From Akebia trifoliata (taxonomy: Eukaryota > Streptophyta > Magnoliopsida > Ranunculales > Lardizabalaceae): a DNA stretch of 64,000 nucleotides. The translations under genes were made by a program, and so were the position numbers. Of this stretch, positions 1-10,818 are shown in pieces. The notes beneath the pieces are model-generated. The model made no database searches. It was not told where the DNA came from and saw only the letters and a list, made by a program, of their open reading frames with translations. Within the stretch, counting starts at the first letter, position 1. Every line of letters starts with the position of its first letter. The stretch covers positions 26,465,169 to 26,529,168 of the forward strand of contig CM030715.1 in assembly GCA_017979445.1 (NCBI GenBank), in the 5' to 3' direction.

Positions 1-3000
1 CCGTATTATTGGGGTACGGCTTGATTTCAAGTGAATCAATAGAGAGCTATGTATGGCTTTTACAGCTTGGTTATAGAACTATAATTTTGAGTTTAGAACA
101 AAATTATTAAAATTGAATTTTAATCATAGCAATCATAGTTATACATATAACAAGATTAAGAAATTGGAACAAGAATTCTATAATAAATCATGGCAATCTT
201 CATTCATGAATAGTTCGTAGTTAAGATATGGAGATTCAAAACTTGGCTCTGATACCACATATTAGATTTTTTACCAATTCAAATCTTAAATATAACTTTA
301 GCATATTTTTCTTTTTCCCAATAGGATTTAATCTATTGCATATCTCAAACATACTATTCATTTAATATAAATTGAGTTAAGGGTACTTACCTTGTGCCAT
401 TGCGAAATTGTTGATTCAAATGTTGGAGGTGTGCCCTTTTATCAACGTGTTTCTCGAAGCTTTTGAAATCCCAATCAAATTGATCTCTTCTTTGTAGACT
501 CACATTCTCCTTTCTCTCTATGTGGATCGGCCGGGTACTAATGATTGATGGATATCACTTTACTAGAACTTTTTTTTTGTGTTTTTTCATACTTAGTTAT
601 TTCTGTTTATATATTCTAATATAGGATTATCGATCATCTTTTATAGATGAAGATTAAGGATTTAGAGTTATTCTTTTAGTAAGTTTCCTATCCATCAAGG
701 TCTCTTACTAACTTTAAAGAATATGAACAATTTTAATGATATTGAGACTCTTTAATATTGATATACTTTATGTATATAAAATTCTTGTGCAATTAAACAA
801 CCAAAAACCGCGAGGTCAAGGGGCCACACGTTATAAAATTCTAACATATTCAATTCCTGAAATTTTCAAATTCCATGGACTTTGAAGTCCATGAGAAAAT
901 AAGCATGGAATCGTGGAAATAGTGGAAAAATGAATTCCACTGTTTGATTACAACTTGGAAACCATTTTTTAAAATAAAAAAAAGAGGGGAAAAGTAAGAA
1001 AGAGAGAAAGGGTCACCTTGAAACAAACTATAGCATGGCTTGAGCTTGGAATCATGGTCGATTGATGAACACAAATCACCGATCAGATTAGTAAACCCTA
1101 AAAAAATAATTAAATTGAAGGTTGATGAGAGTGGATCAAATATGACTCCATTATTAACCTTAATAGCCTTTGTTGGAGATTGGAGCCTCGAAGAAACAAC
1201 AAAGACTTGTACTAAATGTAAGTGGAGAGAAAGAAAGAGTAGGTTTGGGTTTTTTTAAGTCAAAGGAGAAGACAAAGAAGAAGATGAAAGAGAAAGAGAA
1301 GAGAGAGAGATGGGGAGCCTTTTGAAAAACATAGGAAAAGGGGAGAGAGGTCTCAATTATGAGATCAAGAGATCGAAAATTTGACGGGATTTCAAAATCC
1401 CTAGGGTCGGGGTGGGAAAATGAAATGCCTCATATACGGGACTTTTGGTAGGGGTGGAAATGGTTTTCCATGGAGAATGTCAATCAAACGGTAGAAAATA
1501 TCAACTTCTCATGGAAAATCATTTTCCTACCTATAATATTTGAATGGGTTGTTTTAATCTTTAAATGGGGTGTGATAAATAATTCAAGAAATTGGGATGT
1601 TACAAGTAAAAGTTGGAGTGCCAATAGCATCTCTAAAAACCACCAAGATAAAAGTAAGGGAGTTTCTGTGATAGAATGCGACCGCTAGTCTGCCCGGTAA
1701 ATCTCTCTTATTTTATACGAGGCTATGACGATCCCTGAATAATTAGGGCTTCGGCTCTTTTTTTTGATTCTCTGACGAAGGGGATTGGGATTGATCTCTC
1801 TCCCATTTCTTTCTGATGGCGAGGCAACTCGGAGGGTCTGTGACTGTGAGAGAGGGCGTTTCTTGGTTCCCCTGCTCATATAGGCAACCGTTGTTGCAGC
1901 CATGGAAGAGGATTAGAGCCCTTCTTTGTCTAAATAAAGGAGAATCTGAGCCTCGCTTTTACTCTCTTTCTCTCTCACACACTTGCACAAACAATTTTTT
2001 TAGGGTTTGGGATTCGTTTAGTTGACCTCTCTCATCACAAACACTTAGATCATCTCTCTTGCATCTATTGTTTTTTCCAAGCTTCAGATTTATATATAAT
2101 CTTGTCTTGTTTCCTTATTTTCATTTTGGATCTTGTTTGATTTCTTTTAATTCTCGTTTTTGGTGCATGGATTGTGAAATTCCTTCTTTTTCATTTTGAT
2201 GATTAGATATAACTATTGATTTAGTCTGTGTTTGATTTTTTAAGTTTTAAAGTTAATGTAGAAGCAGGGAAGCAATGTACCAGTACTCAAAATTAGTAAG
2301 GGAAATTTTTTGTGTGGGTTGGAAAGTGAGGAAAGAAATAAATAATAAAAATAATCTATTTGCATTCTATCTAACCTTCATATTTCACAGATAAATCCTA
2401 TTAAAATCTTCTCTCCAAGTACCAAATAGCTCTAAATACCTCTTCTTGAAGATTGGGTTGGGGTAAGTTATAAGAGATTCAAAGCATTTTCTCATTATTT
2501 TTTACGACCAACTAGTTGCACAGGACGAATGTTGGTTGCACACCAACCCTAATTGTTTTCCCCTTTTCTTATAACTACATTTTATAACCTACTAATTGCA
2601 TTTCAATACCTAACATTTTATTAGGGTTTAAAGTTTATTCATATTCCTGCAGCTTTGTATTCTCTGTTCATCCTCTAGTTTGCCTATGATCTCTACTAGT
2701 GCTTTATTTTTCTCGTGATTGATTTTACTCGTGTTCTTTTTGGAACCGAAGTATTTCTTGCAAAATGATTTCAAAATGCGCAACTTTGTAAATGTGGTTT
2801 AGAAATGATAACGTATTCCTTGTAAAATTTATTGAACCAACAATAATTTCTATGGACATGAGTGAGGGAAAAAAAAAAGTGCAACATTTTTTTAATTATT
2901 TTTGGAGTGGGAATGAGGATTTTTTAGTGATGGGAGTGCAATTGGTAATGGGTGGTGTGCAACTAGTTGATTCCTTTTTTTTTTTTTTTTTTATCGCACT

Positions 3001-4130
3001 TTATGACTGAAGTTCAACGAGTGTTATGCATGGTTTTTGGGATATTGCATGTACCCAGGTCATTTGTGTGACACATGGTGCTCTAAGAGGCCAGTTACCT
3101 CGCCCCTTGTCTCGGAACCCCATCATAAAAATTAAAAAAAATAATAAAAACTATTGGTGATTTTGATCTTCTCAATTTTTTAGTACCTCGTCTCAGTATC
3201 GATGAGCGTTTTATTAATGTAAAGTATAATTGATGCAGACTGACCCACTATGAAAGAGTAAGAGATGTGTTTATTTTAAGGCATTCATGTGGACTCACTG
3301 TTCTTGTTATACAAAGAATCACTAATCTCATTATATATTTGTAATTATAGTTTTGTTTTTCATCTAATTTTCATGGAAGACAAAGAGGGGTGATAAAGAT
3401 GGGTCTAGACTCCTTTATCGAAAAGGTGTCTACGTTTGATATTTGATTTCTTTGAGTTGTGTAATAACCAACTTAACCTAAAAATAAAAATAAAAATAAA
3501 AACAAATTCATATACATATGAGATCACACATCTCGAGATTTTGATCTTTTTATCTATCTTCTCTTTTTGAGACTCTTCAATATTCTCTAGCACCCCATGG
3601 ACGGTGTGGATGTTATCAACAATGCTCTGGTAACATTGATATGGTTGGATAATCTTGTATGTCCAATCTATGGCAACCAACAACAACGTGACATGTATGC
3701 CCCAGTTCAATTTCTTTACTACACTTTACAAGCTAACCCTACAAGAAAGGGTGAAAAGAAGGTGTTTAGGGGGAGATGAACATTTTTCCCTTCACAAAGT
3801 GGATTCATGGGTGGTGAGATGGGCCTACATTGATAAATCTGTGTCAAATCAGTCTCTTTTTATCAAGGACTTAATTCATTTTTTTTTAAATCTTTTGATT
3901 ATTATAAAAGCTTGGGTAATTTTTTTTTTTTTTTTGGGCTTAGAAATTGGGGCTGTCATCAATTATTGGGTTTGATCAGGCCATAAACAACATGATCCTA
4001 TTCAGGCTTCAAAATCCTAGCCAAGCCTGGCCCATAAAAAACACCGTGTATAAGGCCTCAAGTATCTAGGCCTATTTATGAGTCGGAGAATATTTCAAAT
4101 ATATATTTTCTAAAATATGTACTAAAACAT
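1..4130. other. Gene-free AT-rich interval
   Basis: I find no credible coding exon. The open frames are short, cross poly-T runs and match no recognisable family. The interval holds one copy of a dispersed repeat (1690-2045, listed separately), a poly-T run near 2973-2992, and GTTTGATT-type ends near 850-960 and 1470-1530 that resemble ends seen again near 57009 and 58455. A primer-binding-site-like 16-mer on the minus strand lies at 242-257. Confidence 0.6.
1690..2045 (+). repeat. Dispersed ~300-bp repeat, copy 1
   Basis: This segment is clearly similar, in the same orientation, to 11880-12172. Shared landmarks in the same order are 'ataattagggcttcggct', 'gatggcgagg', 'gctcatataggcaacc', 'gttgcagccatgg', 'gaatctgagcctcgct' and 'tagggtttggg'. 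Divergence is moderate and includes indels. Neither copy has a convincing open frame across its length, so it may be an old gene-promoter/5' leader duplication or an unnamed repeat. The function is unknown. Confidence 0.65.
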
Positions 4131-4991
4131 GGGTGGCGTTCGGATGCCCTAAAGTGAGCCAAGCATTGTGCCAAACATTTTTTAAAATATGACTTAGAAG
4201 TTTTGGAATGGGCTGATTTTTTCTGAGGATGATCTCTATGATGTAGAGATCATCCTCAGAAAAAATCAGCCCATTCCAAAATTTCTAACCTCATCAAAAG
4301 TGATTTATAACAACTGGACGGTCCACAATTATTCAACTTGTAAACTAGGGTTAGAAGTTTCGAGAAGAGATCATCCTTAGGGGTGCACATGGTTTGGATT
4401 GGTTCGGATTTTGGCAAAATTGGAACCGAACCAAACATGATCGGTTCTACAAATTTAAAACCGAACCAATCCAATCCAATCTTAGTTCGGATTGGTTCAG
4501 ATCGGTTCTCGGTTCTCATACTTATTGAAGATAGATACCTTCTTCCTCAATCCAAGCATTTTATCTCCTCCAATCTTCAAACCTTAAAAACAAGTAGGAC
4601 ATTTTTTAAACGTGGATTTTGGGATAATAAAAAAATTAAAGGGAAGAAGAAGAAAGAAATAAAAAATCGAAATTTTTATTTTTTAAATAATTATATATAT
4701 ATAATTGATTCGATTTTCGGATTGGTTCGGTTCTATTATATCCTAATCCGGAACCGAACCAAATTAATCGGATTTTTTTTCTTCAATCCGTACCCGAACC
4801 GTGGGTGTGTTTAGTCCGAACCAATCCAATCCAAAAGCTTCGGATTGGTTCAAATCTCGGATTTACCCAATCCAATGTGCACCCCTAATCATCCTCACAA
4901 AAAATCAGCCCATTTTGAAGTTTCTAAGTCATATTTTGAAAAATGTTTGGCACAATATTTGGCTCTCTTTAGGGCCTTTGAATGCTCCCCT
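4131..4991. mobile_element. Foldback MITE (TA/AT-targeting family), host of a nested hAT MITE
   Basis: The ends are imperfect inverted repeats: the left end starts GGGTGGCGTTCGGATGCCCT, and the right end read in reverse starts AGGGGAGCATTCAAAGGCCC. Both continue into a conserved inner palindrome containing GAATGGGCTGATTTTTT and GAGGATGATCTC. It is flanked by an 8-bp direct repeat, taaaacat (4123-4130 and 4992-4999). No coding capacity is seen. Its second half is interrupted by the nested hAT element at 4378-4887. Without that insertion and one TSD copy the element is about 340 bp, the size of its relatives at 41622-41983 and 43619-43956. A non-autonomous Mutator-like origin is inferred from end similarity to the MULE at 44242-53186. 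Confidence 0.8.
4378..4887. mobile_element. hAT-type MITE nested in the foldback MITE
   Basis: This 510-bp element has terminal inverted repeats starting TAGGGGTGCACA and ending TGTGCACCCCTA. It is flanked by a perfect 8-bp target duplication, atcatcct (4370-4377 and 4888-4895), the length typical of hAT transposons. The interior is rich in repeated GGTTCGGATTGGTTCGG and GAACCGAACC blocks on both strands, so it can fold on itself. Open frames inside it are by-products of these repeats and not genes. It inserted after the outer MITE, whose body supplies the duplicated target. Confidence 0.88.
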
Positions 4992-5044
4992 TAAAACATT
5001 ACAACCAAGATTATAATATAAGATGCCAGGTCGAGCTGCCCACG

Positions 5045-5627
5045 TGTAACGGCCACATCATCTGTCACCTAGAGTTAGGTGTAAGCTCGCCCCGGAGCTA
5101 CCCGGGAGCACTCATGTAACAGTATGTAAGGCTCGTTATGAAGCCATGTCAGCCCCCGTACCAGGGCATATCTGTTAGCTTAGGGTACGTGTCAGCCCCG
5201 TGCCAAGGCACACTTGTTAGCTTAGTGGCATTTTAGTAATAAGGGAGTATGACCGGCCTCTACTTTTGATGTTTCCTTCTGGAAACCTAGTAAAGACTTA
5301 GCATACACTTTGTAGGAAGGGTGTCAGTGCTATCCCAATCCCCGGTCTACACCCACGTTGTTGAAGCCCTTGAAGCCCAGCTCCGTGGAAGTCCCGCGTG
5401 TCATAGGATCATCAATTGCTTGTAACGCATCTATTTGCTTTTATACCGCGTTACACCGTGTAATCAATATTATATCAACAAAGTTGCCTTCGGGCTTTAT
5501 CTCGTGTTGCCTCGTTTACTTGTTTGCTAGCTACGTGTGTGTGGTGTACGATCATTTTACAGGCTTGCAAGTGGATTTGACCCCCTTGCGCCGCACGACC
5601 CCGCTTCGAAAGAATAGGGCCGTGACA
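5045..5627 (+). repeat. 5' LTR of gypsy element
   Basis: Direct repeat of 8502-9084, beginning TGTAACGGCC and ending CCGTGACA. Roughly five substitutions separate the two copies, four of them transitions, all in the first ~310 bp. The short open frame inside (from 5358) is present in both LTRs and is not considered a gene. Confidence 0.95.
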
Positions 5628-5629
5628 GT

Positions 5630-5640
5630 TGGTATCAGAG
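5630..5640 (+). other. Primer-binding site of gypsy element
   Basis: TGGTATCAGAG lies two bases after the 5' LTR and matches the complement of the 3' end of plant initiator tRNA-Met, the usual minus-strand primer for LTR retrotransposons. Confidence 0.85.
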
Positions 5641-5711
5641 AAGCAGTTGTTTGAGCACAGTAGGTATTCCCCCTAGCTATTCCCCCGAGATTCCATTAGT
5701 TCACGCGAACG

Positions 5712-6776
5712 ATGGTAAGAGGAACTACTAGTACCGCGGATCTACCCGCTCCAAACACACCAGCACCATGTACAAACAAGGAACGCATTGAGGTATTGGA
5801 GGAAAGGATAGGTATGCTATCCGGTATTGTTGATGGTATTGCGCATTTAGATGATCGCCAGAGCACGCTGGAGGAAGGATCTGAGACATTCAGAGCTAGA
5901 GTGACAGCCCTCGAGGAAGATACCCGAGACAGTCTAGCCGTCTTACAGGAACAAGTTACAGAGCTCACTACAAAAGTAGGTCTCCTAGTCCGCGCCGTCG
6001 GTAACGAACGGCCTACTAATAGTGAAGCTTCTCCCTCGCGTTTGCGAGTACCCGAGCCACGTACCTTCAATGGTGTTCGCGATGCGAAAGAGCTCGAGAA
6101 TTTCCTGTTCGACATGGAGCAGTACTTCCGTGCAGCTCGTTCGAATTCCGAAGAGGTAAAAGTAACAACTGCTTCTATGTATCTTGCAGGTGACGCCAAG
6201 CTATGGTGGCGGAAAAAGTACACCGAGATGGAAAGTGGCCAATGTTCCATCGATACATGGGAGGACCTCAAGAAAGAATTGAAGCACCAGTTCTTACCAG
6301 AGAACGTGGAGTTCATTGCCCGCAGAAAGTTGAGGCAACTCCAACATACAGGTACAGTTCACGAGTACGTCAAGCAGTTTTCCGCCTTGATGCTTGATAT
6401 CCGTGATATGTCAGAGAAAGACAAGCTGTTCTCATTCCAAGAAGGACTCAAGCCTTGGGTTCAGACAGAACTCCAACGGCAACGTGTGGAAGATCTCGCG
6501 TCTGCAATTGCAGCAGTCGAGCGGTTGACTGATTATACTCCCGCGGGAGGGAGCCAACAGTATGTACATCCTCAATCGAAGGGTTACTACCAGCAACCTG
6601 AGTACACAAAGAAGTCTTCGAATGGCAAGAATGGAAGGCATAGAAAGAGTTCCAGTCCGGGATCATCACGGAACTCCTCTCCTTCACAGAGCAGAAGTAC
6701 CTCGCCAGTCAAGCGTCGTCACAAGCATGGATGTGTTTTGTGTGGTGGGCCTCACAAGACAGTCAAGTGCCCATAG
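5712..6776 (+). CDS. Ty3/gypsy Gag
   Basis: The 354-residue open frame begins 84 bp after the LTR. It has an N-terminal helical, heptad-like stretch (about residues 28-95), a retrotransposon gag domain (about 110-275) with the typical LAGDAKLWWRKKY and KKELKHQFLPE patterns, a basic Ser/Arg-rich stretch (about 295-340), and a C-terminal zinc knuckle CVLCGGPHKTVKC. Gag forms the virus-like particle and packages element RNA. The frame ends with TAG (6774-6776) just after the knuckle, and the same frame continues directly into protease. Translation of pol would need stop-codon suppression, or the TAG is a recent mutation of a Lys/Gln codon. Gag itself shows no other break. Confidence 0.9.
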   Translation: MVRGTTSTADLPAPNTPAPCTNKERIEVLEERIGMLSGIVDGIAHLDDRQSTLEEGSETFRARVTALEEDTRDSLAVLQEQVTELTTKVGLLVRAVGNERPTNSEASPSRLRVPEPRTFNGVRDAKELENFLFDMEQYFRAARSNSEEVKVTTASMYLAGDAKLWWRKKYTEMESGQCSIDTWEDLKKELKHQFLPENVEFIARRKLRQLQHTGTVHEYVKQFSALMLDIRDMSEKDKLFSFQEGLKPWVQTELQRQRVEDLASAIAAVERLTDYTPAGGSQQYVHPQSKGYYQQPEYTKKSSNGKNGRHRKSSSPGSSRNSSPSQSRSTSPVKRRHKHGCVLCGGPHKTVKCP

Positions 6777-8576
6777 CGAGCCAAACTGACTGCACTATTA
6801 GCTTCCCAGAGTGACCCTAGTCACGAGAGTACGAGTGGGCGAGATTATGAAGATTCTCCTCACATGGGAGCCTTGCATCTTTTGAATGCAATGAAACAGA
6901 CATCTGAGACTCAGAATAGCCGGAAACGGAAGGGTCTAATGTATGTCGATATTGAAGTTGGTGGGAAGACCACCCAGGCAATGGTCGATACAGGAGCTAC
7001 TCACAGCTTTATTACCCCTGCAGAGACGAAGCGTCTCAATATCCGGTTCGATAAGGGTTCAAGCCGTATGAAAGCTGTAAACTCCCAAACCACTCCTATC
7101 CAAGGTTCGACCAAGTCAGTGTCCGTCAAGATAGGTACATGGAAGGGTAAGCTTGATTTACTCGCAGTTCCGCTCGATGAGTTCAGAGTTGTCATTGGGA
7201 TGGATTTCATGCGACAGAACAGGGTTGTACCGATGCCATTCGCCAACACCTTGGGCATGCTAGGTGAATGTCCAAGCTTTGTTCCCGTCTCCACAGGCAA
7301 GGAAGAGGGAAATTTGATTTCAGCCATTCAGGTAAAGAAAGGGTTGAAGAAAGGTAAGCAACCGTACATTGCTTCCTTGAGAGTTGAAGCCGAAGAAAAG
7401 GACCATAGTTCAACTCCCACACCAGCCACACAGGTTTTAGCAGAAGATGATGACGAGATAGCGAATTTGCTTCCGAAGACACTACAGCCACGTAGGTCAA
7501 ATGATCATCAGAATGAATTGCTACCTGTTGCCACACCTCTTATAGAGAGGCCTTATAGGATGAATCATCCAAGACTAGCTGAGTTGAGCAAGCAGCAGTA
7601 TGGGTCTTCAAGACGTTGTATCGATTATCGAGCAGTGAAGAAGATCACCATCAAGAACAAGTATCCTATCCAGCAGAGTGCCGACTTGTTTGATAAGCTT
7701 GGGACAGCCAAGTGTTTTTCAGAGTTAGGTCAGAGATCAGGTTACTGTAAGATTCAAGTTGCAGAAGAAGCCCCTCAGCCACTTAGTCAGAGTGTCAGCA
7801 AGAATTACGATGTACCTCAGAGTGTTGTCAGCGTCAGAGATTCAAGAGTCACAGGGAAGTTATGGAACGGACCGTGCAGACTACTTAGATTCCAGCTTGA
7901 TTTTCCGAGCAGTGTACATCATCAATCAGTTTGGCCAACGGAGAGATTCAGTTCTGCGTTGGAGTATTTTAGGCATCTTGCCAATGCCGATCATCTGAAT
8001 TGGGCGAATTTGTTCAATTCCACCACTCAGAAGAACTCTTCCTCCAACAAGAGTACTTTTGAACTTATTTCAGGCCAACAGTTTTTAACTTCTCACACTA
8101 TTGTTTCAGGCTACAGGAGACACAGTCCAAGGACGTACAGGTTTGCTAAACTCTGGTTACCGTACAGGTTACACAGCATCTACACTGTCATCCATGCAAG
8201 AAGTCTCAAGCCGTACCAAGCAGATCAAGGAGATCCCGCGTGCAGCATTCCAACACGTACCACTTCTCATTCAGCTTTTCAGCCAGAGCGTGTTGTCGAC
8301 AAAGTTCTCGAAGACGTCATTTCAGCAGCAGTTCCATCCAGCAACAGCAGCAGCAGCACGTGGAGTACTTCGTCACACAGGACATGCCAGAATTTGAAGC
8401 TACACAGGAGAGTGCAGAGAACCTACAACCTTTCAAGCAGTCGATTGAAGAGTTTGCCAGGTCAATGCGACGAGGACGTCTGCAGAATAGGTGGGGGAGA
8501 CTGTAACGGCCACATCATCTGTCACCTAGAGTTAGGTGTAAGCTCGCCCCGGAGCTACCCGGGAGCACTCATGTAA
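6777..8576 (+). pseudogene. Gypsy protease plus deleted pol remnant, frame still open
   Basis: The frame runs on from gag without shift. It contains an aspartic protease with the active-site motif DTGATHSFI (around 6990-7015) and the second-half motif VVIGMDF. It then has the pre-RT linker and the first RT block, seen as RRCIDYRAV, IKNKYPI and SELGQRSGYCKIQV. The YxDD catalytic block, RNase H and the integrase HHCC and DDE core are absent. Later text resembles only the far integrase C-terminal region (STFELISGQQ, YRFAK). The frame stays open for 570 codons from 6864 despite the missing segments. Its stop lies inside the 3' LTR. This is a deletion derivative: protease could be functional, reverse transcription and integration could not. 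Confidence 0.85.
8489..8500 (+). other. Polypurine tract of gypsy element
   Basis: The purine run AGGTGGGGGAGA lies immediately upstream of the 3' LTR (8502), where plus-strand DNA synthesis is primed. Confidence 0.8.
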
Positions 8577-9084
8577 CAGTATGTAAGGCTCGTTATGAAG
8601 CCATGTCAGCCCCCGTACCAAGGCATATCTGTTAGCTTAGGGTACGTGTCAGCCCCGTGCCAGGGCACACTTGTTATCTTAGTGGCATTTTAGTAATAAG
8701 GGAGTATGACCGGCCTCTACTTTTGATGTTTCCTTCTGGAAACCTAGTAAAGACTTAGCATACACTTTGTAGGAAGGGTGTCAGTGCTATCCCAATCCCC
8801 GGCCTACACCTACGTTGTTGAAGCCCTTGAAGCCCAGCTCCGTGGAAGTCCCGCGTGTCATAGGATCATCAATTGCTTGTAACGCATCTATTTGCTTTTA
8901 TACCGCGTTACACCGTGTAATCAATATTATATCAACAAAGTTGCCTTCGGGCTTTATCTCGTGTTGCCTCGTTTACTTGTTTGCTAGCTACGTGTGTGTG
9001 GTGTACGATCATTTTACAGGCTTGCAAGTGGATTTGACCCCCTTGCGCCGCACGACCCCGCTTCGAAAGAATAGGGCCGTGACA
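8502..9084 (+). repeat. 3' LTR of gypsy element
   Basis: Second copy of the 583-bp LTR. It ends ...GTGACA and is followed by the target duplication CCACG. Confidence 0.95.
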
Positions 9085-9198
9085 CCACGGCCCTGACTTC
9101 TATCGAACATGGCCCATTACTTAAATCAGTCTAAATTATTCAACAAGCGCAATGCTGGTGCAGTGTTGTAGGAAGTCAGTGTAGAATGTATTTAAATT

Positions 9199-9837
9199 AG
9201 GGTAAATTATACTTTGACCCCTTATTATTGTTTGGTATAATTCTATGTTGACCCCCTAATGCTTAGACAATTGCACTTACCTCCCTTATACTTTATCTAA
9301 GGAGTTCACTTACACCCGTGCCATCTACTTGTCGTCAATACAAACAGTTAAATTTTTTTTTTTATAAAGACCATCGTACCCTTTCTAGAATGTTTACTTT
9401 TTGATAAACAAAAAGATTCCTGGAAAAGATGGGTTCATGCCAAAGACTGTGAATGCTGAGGCGGGTGCATTTTATCTAAGGAGTTCACTTACACCCGTGC
9501 CATCTACTTGTCGTCAATACAAACAGTTAAATTTTTTTTTTTATAAAGACCATCGTACCCTTTCTAGAATGTTTACTTTTTGATAAACAAAAAGATTCCT
9601 GGAAAAGATGGGTTCATGCCAAAGACTGTGAATGCTGAGGCGGGTGCATTTTTAAATATTATTTTAAAATTTAATTTTTAAGAAAAAAAGAAAACATAAA
9701 ATAAATGGGTAAAATGGTAAAACAACATCCCAATTTTAACACCCTTAATGAAGGGTGAGGCAAATGCAATTATCAAAACATTAAGGGGTCAACATGGAAT
9801 TATGCCAAACTAAAGGGGGTCAAAGTGTAATTCACCC
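9199..9837. mobile_element. TIR MITE (AGGGTAAATTATACTTTG family) with internal tandem duplication
   Basis: The ends are inverted repeats about 80 bp long: the left end starts AGGGTAAATTATACTTTGAC, and the right end in reverse starts GGGTGAATTACACTTTGACC. The flanks carry an 8-bp direct repeat TTTAAATT (9191-9198 and 9838-9845), consistent with hAT-like transposition. There is no coding capacity. A perfect two-copy tandem duplication with a 179-bp unit occupies 9292-9649. Confidence 0.8.
9292..9649 (+). repeat. Two-copy 179-bp tandem duplication
   Basis: Copies at 9292-9470 and 9471-9649 appear identical, including an 11-base T run. The identity suggests a very recent duplication, younger than the MITE that contains it. 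Confidence 0.9.
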
Positions 9838-10107
9838 TTTAAATTATATGTTCTCTTTGAAAACACAATCTATCCTGTTGGCTTATGGTATCTTTGTTTT
9901 CTCTTGAAAACTCTTGAATTTCCCCTTTTCAAATGATCATTGTGTTTTTAGAGAGATTCTATTAGCATGCCAGCTATTACTTATAACATACTAATATAAT
10001 ATAATGCAAATCACCTTTAATTTCAAAAGGATTCGTGTGTGATGAGTAAAAGTTGGTGTTTGAATAGAATGTCTCTCTTTTAATCTTTCTTTTTTCCTTT
10101 ATTTTTT

Positions 10108-10818
10108 GAGTGATTTAGACATGCCCCCTACATTTTGTTGAATATTAGAGATAACCCATATGTTTTCAAATTGATGAATTGCATCCCTTAACCCCCAATC
10201 TTCTACATAGACGAAGGGGAAAATACTCAAATGCCTTCCTCATCAACCTCTATTCAAAAATCCAGATTTTTCTTCTCAAAACCAATTATCTTCAATTTTT
10301 TTGTATAAAAATTTAACATACATCATCTATCTTGAGATTTTATCTACTTCAAGTCTTCAACCTTTAAATCTCAAGGCAAGATATAATTTTTGAGGAAGAA
10401 TAAATTGATAAAATTTTGGATAGAAAAATCTAGAATTTTCTACAAAGGAGGCAAAATAAAAAAAAATGATGGATGAAGATAAAGTTGAATAGATTAAAGT
10501 TACCCTAGAGGTTAGAGAGCTTCAAGATGATTGATCTTGGGAAGAATACACAAATAAATATTTTGAAAATGATAGGGGTTTAAGTTGAAAAATCTAAAAC
10601 GATGAATTGAAGATAAAGTTAAGTAGACATACCATAAAGATTGGAGAGTTTGAAGAAAAAAAATCAGGATTTTGGCTAGAGATTGAATATGAGGGCATTC
10701 GAATCTTTTTCTCTTAGTCTATTTAGAAGATTGAAGCTCAAGGTGCATGTCATCAATTTCAAAACATAGGAATATCTCTAATACTAAGTAAAGAGTAGGA
10801 GAGCATGTCTGATTCACC
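10108..10818. mobile_element. 711-bp MITE, GAGTGATTTAGACATG family, copy 1
   Basis: Terminal inverted repeats of about 80 bp: left GAGTGATTTAGACATGCCCC, right in reverse GGTGAATCAGACATGCTCTC. A perfect 10-bp target duplication tttatttttt flanks it (10098-10107 and 10819-10828), although the AT-richness weakens this. The interior contains repeated TTGAAGAT-type motifs on both strands and no gene. Related copies are at 27483-28210 and 62707-63460. The TSD length suggests a Mutator-like relationship (inference). Confidence 0.75.

Larger units (their letters stand above)
5045..9084 (+). mobile_element. Ty3/gypsy LTR retrotransposon, internally deleted, recently inserted
   Basis: The 4,040-bp element has two equal 583-bp LTRs (TG...CA), a 5-bp target duplication CCACG (5040-5044 and 9085-9089), an initiator-Met primer-binding site after the 5' LTR and a polypurine tract before the 3' LTR. 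The internal region carries a complete-looking gag with CCHC knuckle, then protease and remnants of reverse transcriptase and integrase in the same frame. The central and 3' parts of pol are mostly deleted, so it cannot be autonomous. I count only about five LTR differences, which implies a recent insertion. It is more GC-rich than its surroundings. Confidence 0.95.

Noticed and set aside
4383..4814. 143-codon frame rich in NQSNP and RIGSD
   Set aside because: It translates the repeated GGTTCGGATT units of the nested hAT MITE.
5358..5654. 98-codon frame near the 5' end of the gypsy element
   Set aside because: It is LTR sequence, repeated at 8815 in the other LTR; no known LTR-encoded protein matches.
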